A stretch of 64,000 nucleotides of DNA from Caldibacillus debilis DSM 16016 (lineage in GTDB: Bacteria > Bacillota > Bacilli > Bacillales > Caldibacillaceae), in assembly GCF_000383875.1 (NCBI RefSeq), contig NZ_KB912879.1:1-64000 (forward strand), given 5' to 3'. Shown here piece by piece: positions 46,001 to 52,172 of this stretch; the first letter of the stretch is position 1, and the number at the start of each line of letters is the position of its first letter. The translations under genes and the position numbers were made by a program. The notes under the pieces were generated by a model that searched no databases, was not told the origin of the DNA, and saw only the letters and a program-made list of their open reading frames with translations.

Positions 46001-48560
46001 TCCCGAGGAGGAGGGTGAAAAACAAAACGGGCGGAAGCAAACTTCGCCTCACGTTATCGATGATCTGCCAGCGGGTCAAAACGGACAGATCCACCGGCCA
46101 GAGTTCGCCTCTCCGGTTGCGCAATTTCGGCAACAGCCAGAGCAAAAGCTGCCAGTCCCCCCTGACCCAGCGGTGCATCCGTTTTTGATAGGCGAAGAAG
46201 GTCGACGGATATTTGTCGATCAACTCGATGTCCGCAAGCAGTCCGGCCCGGAGGAATCCCCCTTCCAGCAAATCGTGGCTCAATACCCGGTTTTCCGGTA
46301 TCCGGTCACAAAGCACCCGGTAAAACACGTCGACATCGAAAATGCCCTTCCCGGTAAAAATCCCCTGGCCGAACATATCCTGATAAGGATCGGAAACGGC
46401 GAAAGAATAAGGATCGATCCCGGAATCCGCCGACCAAAGCCCGGAAAAGCGGGTCCGCATCGCGGCTTCATGGCTCATGCTCAGCCTCGGTTGAAGCATG
46501 CCGTAGCCTTCGATGACCCTTGTTCCCGTCCGATTCAATACCGGACGGTTGTAGGGCAGATGCAGGGTGCCGATCATCCGGCGGGCGGTCTCCAAAGGAA
46601 GCTGGGTGTCGGAATCAAGGGTAATGATGTAACGCACATCCTTTAATTCGTCCATCTCGGCGTAAACGAAGGCGAAGCTCGTATCCCTTTTTCCCTTCAA
46701 AAGCTCCACAAATTCCACCAATTTTCCTCGTTTTCTCTCCCAGCCCATCCACGTCCTTTCCGCCGGATTCCATTTCCGCTTCCGCTGGAACAGATGGAAG
46801 TTTTTGCTGCCGTAGGTTTTCCGCAGCCGATCGATCTCTTCCCTGGCCGCGGCAAAGATTTTTTCATCCTGTTCCAAAGACTCGCTTTCGGCGTCTTTAA
46901 AATCGCCCAGCAAGGCAAAATGGAGATTCGCATCCCGGTTCGCCAAATAATGCAATTCCAGCCGTTCCGCATAATCCTTCACTTCTTCCGCCGTGGACCA
47001 GATGATGGGGATGACCACTGCCGTCTTCGCATCGGCGGGAATCCCTTTGGAAAAATCCAACCTTAGCAAGGGCACCGGTTTGATCGTGCGTTCAATGATC
47101 CAATGGGTGAAGGCGACGCCCCATTCCAGCGCCGGGAACAACAGGAAACCGAGGACTGCGAACCATTGGCGGGGCAAAAACGGCTCCCGCCAGCAGATCC
47201 ACAAGGAAAATACGAACAAAAAGGAAAAAAAGCATCCCGCCAGCAGATGGAAATAGACGCCTTTGGCACGGCGCATGAGCCCCGTTTCCGGGAGGGGGCG
47301 GGGGTTTCCGCAGGATTTTAACGCTTGCCGCAGCCGGCTGATGCCGCGGGGATCCAGCAGGTAATAGGCGACGAAGGCCCTCCGGTCCAATTCCCGCACG
47401 GTCTCTCCGGGCAGCGCCTCCCCGGACTCCGCCGCTTTTCCGTTCTCCCTTCCTTTTGAAACGTCTCTGCCCCCGTTTTTCGTTCCTTCACTTCCTTCCG
47501 GAACGTACCCGTCCCCTTTTTCCGCCCCTTCCCCAGGCATTCCGGCATGCAGGATCGTGAACTGGGCGTCGGCAAGCGCCACCGCATTGGCCGCCACCAG
47601 GTTCTCCGGCAAGTTCAATCGCCGGGCCAGCTTTTCCACCCGCTTCCGGACGACGTCGCGGCTCGCAAAATCCAATCGGGCGTAAAGGCCGGTTTTTTCC
47701 TTTCGGAGGGTTTGCTCGACGATGCTGATCTGCTCAAAGATGTCCTTCCAGTTCCAGCGGGAAATCTTCCGCATGCTGTCGATCAGGTTGTTTGCAGACA
47801 CCTGCAGGGAAGCTTGAAGCTGGAATTCGTAGGAAAGGATTTGATCCAGGCTCTCCGGCCCGTTCTCCAGTTTGCAAATCAGCCATTCGCCGACGGTGGC
47901 CGTGTACTCCGCCCGTTCGCGCAGATGGTTGACCAAATGGGCGATCATGGGACCGGAAAGGGGCATGGCAATACCCGCTTTATCCAAAATTTCTTTCAAC
48001 CTGCCGGGCGTGATCTCGGAATCTTTCACCCCGGAAAGCAAATCTTCGACCAGCATGCAAATTTCCCGCCTTTCCTTGACCGAATCCATGATTTCGGAAA
48101 GGCGGCGGATGACGGCCGTCCGCAAGACGGGCGGTATCGCCCAGACTTCGGCCACGGACAATACGGATACTTCCTGATAGGACCGGAGATAGTAAAGAAA
48201 GCTTTCCTTATCCAAATGGCCGTCGTTCATTTCGAGATAAGCTTTGCATATGGCAAAAACTCTCGTCTCCCCCGTCTTCTTTAAACGGGGCAGAGAGTGA
48301 ACCAATCTTTTCGTCAGTTCTTCCTTGATGACAAGCACTTGCTCTTCCAGGAATTCGGCATGGTCCAGCAAGACTTCCTCCGCCGGCTGTTTGCAAAAGG
48401 GAGATTGCTCCCTTAAATCCCTGACAAATTCGCGCAATTTTTCAAAGTCCGTTTCATTGTTCTTGAGAAAGCGGGCAGAAGGGTTTTTGCTCATGAAAGG
48501 ATCGTGGCTCAGCGCCGCTTTATGCGCTTCTTCCCGCAGCTTCTCCTTGTGAAAGATCAT
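40047..48560 (-). CDS. cyclic beta-1,2-glucan synthase (GT84, GH189-like, GH94), NdvB/Cgs type
   Basis: This 2,837-residue membrane enzyme makes beta-1,2-glucan from UDP-glucose, cyclises it and trims it by phosphorolysis. Visible in order: a soluble N-terminal part (1-430); two membrane helices (about 437-486); a GT84 domain with DSD in IITLDSDTQLP (about 649) and the HRWVRGDWQ motif (about 798); about five helices (840-993); a glycoamylase-like cyclisation domain (about 1010-1470) containing YNALRKERDRALYDLLASEA and MAHHQGMSLL; and a beta-sandwich/GH94 phosphorylase half (about 1490-2800) with GGGDWNDGLN near 2513 carrying the general acid. Length matches the Brucella/Rhizobium enzymes (about 2,800-2,900). 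Low-complexity inserts lie near 337-383 and 2185-2215. GGGGGAG lies before the ATG. The frame is intact over 8.5 kb. No adjacent glucan exporter is present. Confidence 0.93.
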   Translation of the reverse strand: MIFHKEKLREEAHKAALSHDPFMSKNPSARFLKNNETDFEKLREFVRDLREQSPFCKQPAEEVLLDHAEFLEEQVLVIKEELTKRLVHSLPRLKKTGETRVFAICKAYLEMNDGHLDKESFLYYLRSYQEVSVLSVAEVWAIPPVLRTAVIRRLSEIMDSVKERREICMLVEDLLSGVKDSEITPGRLKEILDKAGIAMPLSGPMIAHLVNHLRERAEYTATVGEWLICKLENGPESLDQILSYEFQLQASLQVSANNLIDSMRKISRWNWKDIFEQISIVEQTLRKEKTGLYARLDFASRDVVRKRVEKLARRLNLPENLVAANAVALADAQFTILHAGMPGEGAEKGDGYVPEGSEGTKNGGRDVSKGRENGKAAESGEALPGETVRELDRRAFVAYYLLDPRGISRLRQALKSCGNPRPLPETGLMRRAKGVYFHLLAGCFFSFLFVFSLWICWREPFLPRQWFAVLGFLLFPALEWGVAFTHWIIERTIKPVPLLRLDFSKGIPADAKTAVVIPIIWSTAEEVKDYAERLELHYLANRDANLHFALLGDFKDAESESLEQDEKIFAAAREEIDRLRKTYGSKNFHLFQRKRKWNPAERTWMGWERKRGKLVEFVELLKGKRDTSFAFVYAEMDELKDVRYIITLDSDTQLPLETARRMIGTLHLPYNRPVLNRTGTRVIEGYGMLQPRLSMSHEAAMRTRFSGLWSADSGIDPYSFAVSDPYQDMFGQGIFTGKGIFDVDVFYRVLCDRIPENRVLSHDLLEGGFLRAGLLADIELIDKYPSTFFAYQKRMHRWVRGDWQLLLWLLPKLRNRRGELWPVDLSVLTRWQIIDNVRRSLLPPVLFFTLLLGMTVLPGTPLRWMVLLLAAWFLPVLRQLITVQKGFRYARNIGSSAGQVLFGLATWPFQAVLLLDAIGRTLYRLFISKKRLLEWALSEEVDRTSERDGAPLIEGMAGGYVLCLLFLAAALFSGNGAVQAIGVLLSAVWAAAPLVIRWMNQPPAHKRIAFTEPERKELVNLARQIWAFYEDYVTEEENWLPPDNVQMDPPNGTASRTSPTNIGLYLACALAARDFGFIDTPGLIRRLERTLDTLERMEKWEGHLYNWYDTRTLRPLPPKYVSTVDSGNYVGCLIAVKEGLAERLEAFGRTEEPAGPAPREGALKTAFSEEIAPVPRQIKAAKDGGDWYHRGQKLLERLEKLVQDTNFRPLFDYETNLFSIGYNALRKERDRALYDLLASEARIASFVAIALGQISVSHWNALGRTMTRVGRHPVLLSWSGTMFEYLMPSLFTKTYRKTMWEKTYAAVVERQIRYARDRDIPFGISESGYYAFDFQMNYQYRAFGVPGLGFQRGLERDLVVAPYAAILAMPFAKDDSLRALKKIEKLGGRGKYGFYEAVDFTRERLPRGKKYEVVQSFMAHHQGMSLLTLANLLLPTTMADRFHRDKSVRSAELLLQEKIPARPKTIKHPELRREYGPYPKTEKAFVSAREFASPDAGVPEVNVLSNGSFTAVVANSGSGFCQYKGFLVSRWREDPVAEPWGNYVYIRDAAGDRLWSLSHLPCKAKAEEQKVKFELGRAVFYRKDGEISTKMEICVSPECNAELRRITLTNDGAEEKILEVTTYVELALSRPEADAAHPAFSKLLIRTDYDAESECLVAVRRSLEAEGEELWAAHSLIADGGPIGSVEFDTDRASFIGRGHRLADPAGIRAPLRGRTGSVADPVFAMRRRIRLEPGKNVRLFAVTSVAGSREEAIGIVGGFAAAQAVKRAFQLAWNRGRIEADNLRLAGREAHDFQRLAGRILFTPPLKKGRKESILRNEIGQSGLWRFGISGDRPIVLLRIDDRSQFPFVVKMLKGHEYLRRLGLLFDLILMNESEEEGYYRHLHDALLQAARHGVDRFGAGMSGIHVIAAGQLAEEEITLLRAAARLELYAGGASLAAQMRPPREREDGLPGRLTPSAKERKEDPGSDFGRTLLEEAKDWLFFNGWGGFSPDGKEYRIILKNGNDLPAPWINVLANPRFGCTVSEMGTGYTWWRNSREFKLTPWANDPVLDPPGEAAYLRDEESGEVWTAAPSAGRSGGPYKITHGFGFSKFEHERKGIRHEMLQFVPKDDPVKIIRLTLKNGTAETRHLSVTYYAEWVLGVNRQAAAPFIVTEWVPEEKILIAQNRFQEVFRDAAAFLGVFPRERDFRDSPASSGHPPEQEESRGIPGFHGGSIPAGRERGTADQFRDASSFSGVPGEISWTGDRYEFIGRYGSAEQPAAMARTGLSCRTGAFSEPCGAVQAKIRLDPGEEREVYILLGCEDSKEKALRLAKQYGSASVCSRAFAEAVSFWAHHLGQLQVSTPSPETDVLLNGWLLYQTLSCRMWARTAFYQAGGAFGFRDQLQDSLALLHAMPEKTREQILRHAAHQYLEGDVQHWWHEETKRGIRTRFSDDLLWLPYAVSRYIEHTGETSVLDEIVPFLKSEPLSAEEQERYEETVPSGEAGSIYEHCLRAIDLALSRIGEHGLPLIGGGDWNDGLNLVGIKGRGESVWLGWFLCEILNRFSVLCEMRKDMKKAEEYREIRRRMAESLNGHGWDGQWYRRAFTDSGKWLGSVQSEECRIDAIAQAWSAISEAAPKERALQAMDSFARELVDKEAGIVKLLTPAFERTEPRPGYIQSYPPGIRENGSQYTHGVIWGIIAWCKLGNGEKAVEIFEMLNPINHTRTEKEVRIYAGEPYAIAADVYSAEPNRGRAGWTWYTGSAGWYYQAGVEWILGIRRRANRLYIDPCIPADWPGFSAAYRFGGTRYLITVINRPGKEKELTVDGEKIPFPTDESGAPFVELKDDGADHRVELRM

Positions 48561-48985
48561 GGATGACAGTCTCCCCCAATGTCATTTTCAGCAAAAAGCC
48601 TGGTAATGCTTAACGTTTGCTTTCCCGCGTAAAAATATTCAAAAACGGGGGGAGCGCCGTTCGGAAGAAGCCCGGGAAAAGGGCACAAAAAAAGGGTTCC
48701 GGGATCTTGCGGCCGCTGCCCGGAACGTCTGAAAAAAATCCGGCATGGGAAATATGACGGATTTTATGCCGGAACGGGATGGACGGAAGACTCCCGCCGC
48801 CGGATGTTGAAGGGCTTTCCCCGGCACGGAAAAACCGGGACTCCGCCCGGCATTGGACCGGGCATAATCCCGGCTGCAGCTTCCGGACGTTCGGCAATCC
48901 GGCTTTTTACCGCCGGTCCGCAATTGCTGCACGGCCTCCCGTTTTTCCCGACACCCGTTTTTTCCGGCGGGAATGAAAAACCCCC
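48561..48985. other. gap upstream of the glucan synthase gene
   Basis: No gene is supported. It probably holds the glucan synthase promoter on the reverse strand close to 48600, but no good hexamer pair was found. The remainder is GC-rich sequence open in several frames. Confidence 0.4.
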
Positions 48986-49387
48986 TTATCCGGTTTCCGA
49001 CTCTTCCCTTAATGTTAAAAATCGCCGGATGAAAAACAACGGATAGATCATCAAATACAGATTGAACACCCACCAGACGGGATCGAAATCGCGCCTGAAG
49101 GCCCAAAAGGCGATGGCCTGCAGCCCGGAGCAGAAGGTCGACACGAGTGAGACGAGGGCGAAGGCCGCCCATTCCCTTTTTCCCTTTTGCCGGAGATAGA
49201 GGCTCCACAATCCGGTGAAGGAGATCAGCAGATCGAGCGGGAGGAAGGACCAATTCCATGCGATGATGAGCGGATGATCGTAATCCTTAAACGCCCAATT
49301 TTTCGGAATCCAATGGAAGCCGGTCAGGATCCAGTAGAGGATAAATCCGATATCGGTGATGAGAAAAAAAGGCTTTAACGCTTTCAT
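48986..49387 (-). CDS. YvaD/DUF5360 family membrane protein
   Basis: The 133-residue protein has four hydrophobic helices (PFFLITDIGFILYWILTG, WSFLPLDLLISFTGLWSLYL, AFALVSLVSTFCSGLQAIAFWAF, WWVFNLYLMIYPLFFI). The DYDHPLIIAWNWSFLPLDLL stretch is characteristic of the DUF5360/YvaD family. The function is unknown. GGGGAGG lies six bases before the ATG. It is upstream of the glucan synthase on the same strand, 425 bases away, so an operon is uncertain. Confidence 0.82.
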   Translation of the reverse strand: MKALKPFFLITDIGFILYWILTGFHWIPKNWAFKDYDHPLIIAWNWSFLPLDLLISFTGLWSLYLRQKGKREWAAFALVSLVSTFCSGLQAIAFWAFRRDFDPVWWVFNLYLMIYPLFFIRRFLTLREESETG

Positions 49388-49747
49388 ACCGCCCCTCCCC
49401 AATCAGTCATTCCACTTCATCCCGCCATTCCGCAACCTGCCGCCGATCCGCTTCCGGGACTTGCTGAAATCCTGTCATGCATCTTCCATCCCTTCTGGAT
49501 CAAGGTTTTCATTTCCATGCTTCCGAGATCCCGCCTTTTATTTTCAAGCCTCCGATCTTTCCGGACGGCTTCCTTCCGACCCGGTAATCCTGCCATCCCC
49601 ATTCGTTCCCATCTGTTCCGGCTTTCATTGTCCGGTTGATTTGGGCAACGCCGTCGCCCGCTCCCCGTCCGTTTGCGGCGGGACCCGCCGCCGCAGACCT
49701 CGCCTGTCCGTTTGATGCGGACGGAGCCCCCGGCCGCCGACACCCCG
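49388..49747. other. gap between the SMR gene and the YvaD-like gene
   Basis: No gene is supported. Overlapping Arg/Pro-rich open frames occur on both strands without start signals. No terminator for the TetR-SMR operon was recognised. Confidence 0.4.
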
Positions 49748-50128
49748 TCAATTTCCGTTAATGACTGTTTCCGCCGGATTCTCCTCAGACGGATGGCCGG
49801 GGGAATTTTCCCTATGTTCCGTAAAATTCAGGACGGTCACGCCGACGATGATGAACACAAGAGCGACGATCTTCAAAAGGGTCATTCTTTCCCCGAAATA
49901 AAAGACGCCGATTAACGTAATGATGAAGATGCCCATCCCCGACCAAACGGCATACGCCACCGAAACATCGATGGACTTGAGGGCCAAGGTCAAAAAAACG
50001 AGGCTTCCGCAGTAGAAAACAAGAATAAGGAAGCTCGGCAGCGGCCGGGTAAAACCGTCCGACAATTTCATGCTCGCCGTACCGGCGACTTCCAGCAATA
50101 TCGCCACGCATAAATAAACCCACGCCAT
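49748..50128 (-). CDS. small multidrug resistance (SMR) efflux protein
   Basis: The 126-residue protein has four membrane helices and the essential membrane-embedded Glu at position 13 (AILLEVAGTASMKLSDGFT), which couples proton and drug binding in EmrE. YAVWSGMG near residue 60 is the second family signature. The last 20 residues after the fourth helix are an unusual hydrophilic tail (HRENSPGHPSEENPAE). It starts two bases after the TetR gene, so both are co-transcribed. Depending on the subtype it exports quaternary ammonium compounds or guanidinium; the type is not determined. Confidence 0.93.
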   Translation of the reverse strand: MAWVYLCVAILLEVAGTASMKLSDGFTRPLPSFLILVFYCGSLVFLTLALKSIDVSVAYAVWSGMGIFIITLIGVFYFGERMTLLKIVALVFIIVGVTVLNFTEHRENSPGHPSEENPAETVINGN

Positions 50129-50130
50129 GC

Positions 50131-50700
50131 CTATTCCCCCTTTTCGCTCCGGGAGACGATCCCGTTCAGCAAAATATCCACCGCGGCTTGCAATTGCTGG
50201 CCGACGGTCATCGTTTCCCGGGGAGCGGACCCGGGATCAAAGATCCGGCTCACGGCCCCCAAATACAGATCGATAAACACCTCCACATCGACCGGACGAA
50301 GGGCACCCTGTTTTATTCCTTCATCCATCAGCCGTCGGACGGTGGACCACTCGTTTTTCAAAAAATCGTCCAAGATTTCCCATTGCCGGTAATGGTGTTT
50401 TTTCAGATCCGAAAAAAGGGGCGGATGCATAAGGGCAAATTCCGCAGGAACGTAGCAGAGGATCCGGCGGATTTTTTCCGGAACGCTCCAATCGTTTCTT
50501 CCCGCGATCTCTTTCTCCTTTGCCGAAATGCGCTCCGTCACATCTTTGATGATCGCCTCGATGATTTCGTCTTTGGATGCAAAACAGCGGTAGATCGTCC
50601 GTTTGCTCGTCCCGAGATTTTTCGCCAAATCGGCAACCGTAAAAGAAAAACCTTTTTGCCGGATAAGGGAAACCGTTTCTTTCAGGATCCGTTCCCGCAT
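50131..50700 (-). CDS. TetR family regulator of the SMR operon
   Basis: The 189-residue protein has the TetR DNA-binding domain RERILKETVSLIRQKGFSFTVADLAKNLGTSKRTIYRCFASKDEIIEAI and a helical ligand-binding domain. GGGAGG lies seven bases before the ATG. The gene precedes the SMR efflux gene and has palindromic sites directly upstream, so it probably represses the pair and is released by a substrate of the pump. Confidence 0.93.
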   Translation of the reverse strand: MRERILKETVSLIRQKGFSFTVADLAKNLGTSKRTIYRCFASKDEIIEAIIKDVTERISAKEKEIAGRNDWSVPEKIRRILCYVPAEFALMHPPLFSDLKKHHYRQWEILDDFLKNEWSTVRRLMDEGIKQGALRPVDVEVFIDLYLGAVSRIFDPGSAPRETMTVGQQLQAAVDILLNGIVSRSEKGE

Positions 50701-50713
50701 CGCAGCACCTCCC

Positions 50714-50749
50714 ATTGGTACCAATAAAACTTTTTTGGTTTCATTGGTA
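50714..50749. promoter_or_regulatory. operator palindromes of the TetR-SMR operon
   Basis: A perfect 12-bp palindrome ATTGGTACCAAT (50714-50725) and a second half site ATTGGTA (50743-50749) lie 14-49 bases upstream of the TetR start. TACCAAT and ATTGGTA also pair across 17 bases. The promoter should lie in the same interval. Confidence 0.6.
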
Positions 50750-51207
50750 TTTTATCTTTTTCTCCAAACTAAAGCAACCGGGAAATGACCGTCCCGGCCG
50801 CAGGGAGCCTTCCTCCCGAAAAAAAGCCGCCGCAAGGACCAGCCATTCAAATAAACTGCCGGAAGAGCCGCGAGGAAAGAATTGAAAGATCCGGCTGGCC
50901 GTCCCGGCAGAGGGCAAACCTTCCCTCCGGCGAAAACGCGGGCCCCGCCGGTTGAAAACAGCCCGACAAGGACCAGCCGTGCAAAGAAAGTGCAGGGATC
51001 TTCGCCCCGGAAAGAAAATGAGAGACTCGTTTGAATCGTTGGTTGGGTTTTTTGATCTTCTTTGTTCCCCGGCGGGACATGGAAAAAACCCCCGCCCTGA
51101 TCGTTCGCGATGAGCCGGTGGCGAAGAAATGGACGGCAGGATCGGGAGATTCGAATAAGCGATTTTCTTTTTCCGATGCTGGACTAGAGGGTTGCGGAAG
51201 AAAAAAG
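50750..51207. other. gene-free region with direct repeats
   Basis: No gene is supported. It contains an imperfect duplication (50789-50978), listed separately. Open frames here have no start signals. Confidence 0.45.
50789..50978. repeat. imperfect direct repeat of about 110-134 bp
   Basis: CCGTCCCGGC occurs at 50789 and 50899, followed in both by a CAGGGAGCCTTCC-like or AGGGCAAACCTTCC-like stretch. CAAGGACCAGCC occurs at 50833 and 50967, followed in both by a CAAA-AAA-TGC pattern. The differing spacings (110 and 134) imply an insertion of about 24 bases between the blocks in one copy. Confidence 0.6.
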
Positions 51208-51236
51208 AATGCCCGCCGAAAAAAGCGGGCATTTTT
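51208..51236. terminator. bidirectional terminator
   Basis: AATGCCCGC-8-GCGGGCATT is flanked by T-rich sequence on both strands (ATTTTTAAC forward, CTTTTTTC reverse). On the reverse strand it lies about 195 bases after the GNAT stop codon and may end that transcript. Confidence 0.75.
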
Positions 51237-51429
51237 AACAAAAGGAACAAGACGGACAGGGTATGCGAAAAAAATTTACAGGAAAAGATTGCTGGAACCC
51301 CGGAGCGCATTTGGCCGGACGGCGAAAGCCAGCGATGGCCGGGGACGGCCTCCGGGAACGGACTTGCCAGGCTTCGGCGCCGCCTTCAGCACCGGAACCT
51401 GCGGGACAGCCGAAAGATTGATCAAGCCC

Positions 51430-52023
51430 TCACGGCCGGGCACCGGGCCTCTTTCCAGCCTCCCTTTCAAATTCCTGCTTCAAGATGGAATAGAGGGCCA
51501 TATCCCGAAATTTCCCTTTGATGAAATATTTTTGCCGGGAGATGCCTTCCAGCCGCATCCCCAATTTTTGCAGGGCCCTTTGCGACTGGACATTCTCCGC
51601 CATGCATTCGGCTTCGATCCGGTTGAGCCCCATCCGTTCGAAGCCGAATTCCATCACCTTCCGGGCCGCCTCCGGAGCGATGCCCTTCCCCCAATAGGCC
51701 TTCGATAATATAAAGCCGATCTCCGCCCGGAAATGGCCGGGATACCAGGCGACATAATCGATGGTCCCGATCATCTTCCCGTTTTCTTTCCATTCGATGG
51801 CCCAAGGAGCCGGTTTCCCCGCCTCGTACAGCTTTAACACATAGTCTACAAATCTCCGGCTGTCTTCCAAGGAACGGTGGACTTCCCACGGCACGAACTT
51901 GGCCACATCCGGCTCCGAAGCATAGGCGAACACATCTTCCGCGTCATCGGGCGTCATTTTGCGGAGGATCAATCTTTCCGTTTCCAATGTCGGCAAATCT
52001 TTAAAGATGTCTTCATGCTTCAA
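51430..52023 (-). CDS. GNAT N-acetyltransferase (RimJ/RimL type)
   Basis: The 197-residue protein starts at a TTG about ten bases after GGGGG. LPTLETERLILRKMTPDDAEDVFAYASEPDVAKFV is the classical RimJ/RimL N terminus. YWGKGIAPEAARKVMEFGFERMGLNRIEAECMAENVQSQRALQKLGM contains the acetyl-CoA-binding loop and the family's C-terminal pattern. The acceptor is unknown. The frame extends 51 codons further upstream, but that stretch has no start signal of its own. Confidence 0.9.
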   Translation of the reverse strand: MKHEDIFKDLPTLETERLILRKMTPDDAEDVFAYASEPDVAKFVPWEVHRSLEDSRRFVDYVLKLYEAGKPAPWAIEWKENGKMIGTIDYVAWYPGHFRAEIGFILSKAYWGKGIAPEAARKVMEFGFERMGLNRIEAECMAENVQSQRALQKLGMRLEGISRQKYFIKGKFRDMALYSILKQEFEREAGKRPGARP

Positions 52024-52172
52024 TCGCAGAACACCCCCTCTAACATATTCCAGGGGTTTGCGGAAAAATCCTTTTCCTTTGAACAAGATCTTTGCGGAAT
52101 CGAAATGTTCTGCCAATAGAAAGAAGTGTTTTTGCGGCCAGGATGTTTCCGGGGAGTTTTTAAGCAACTCCG

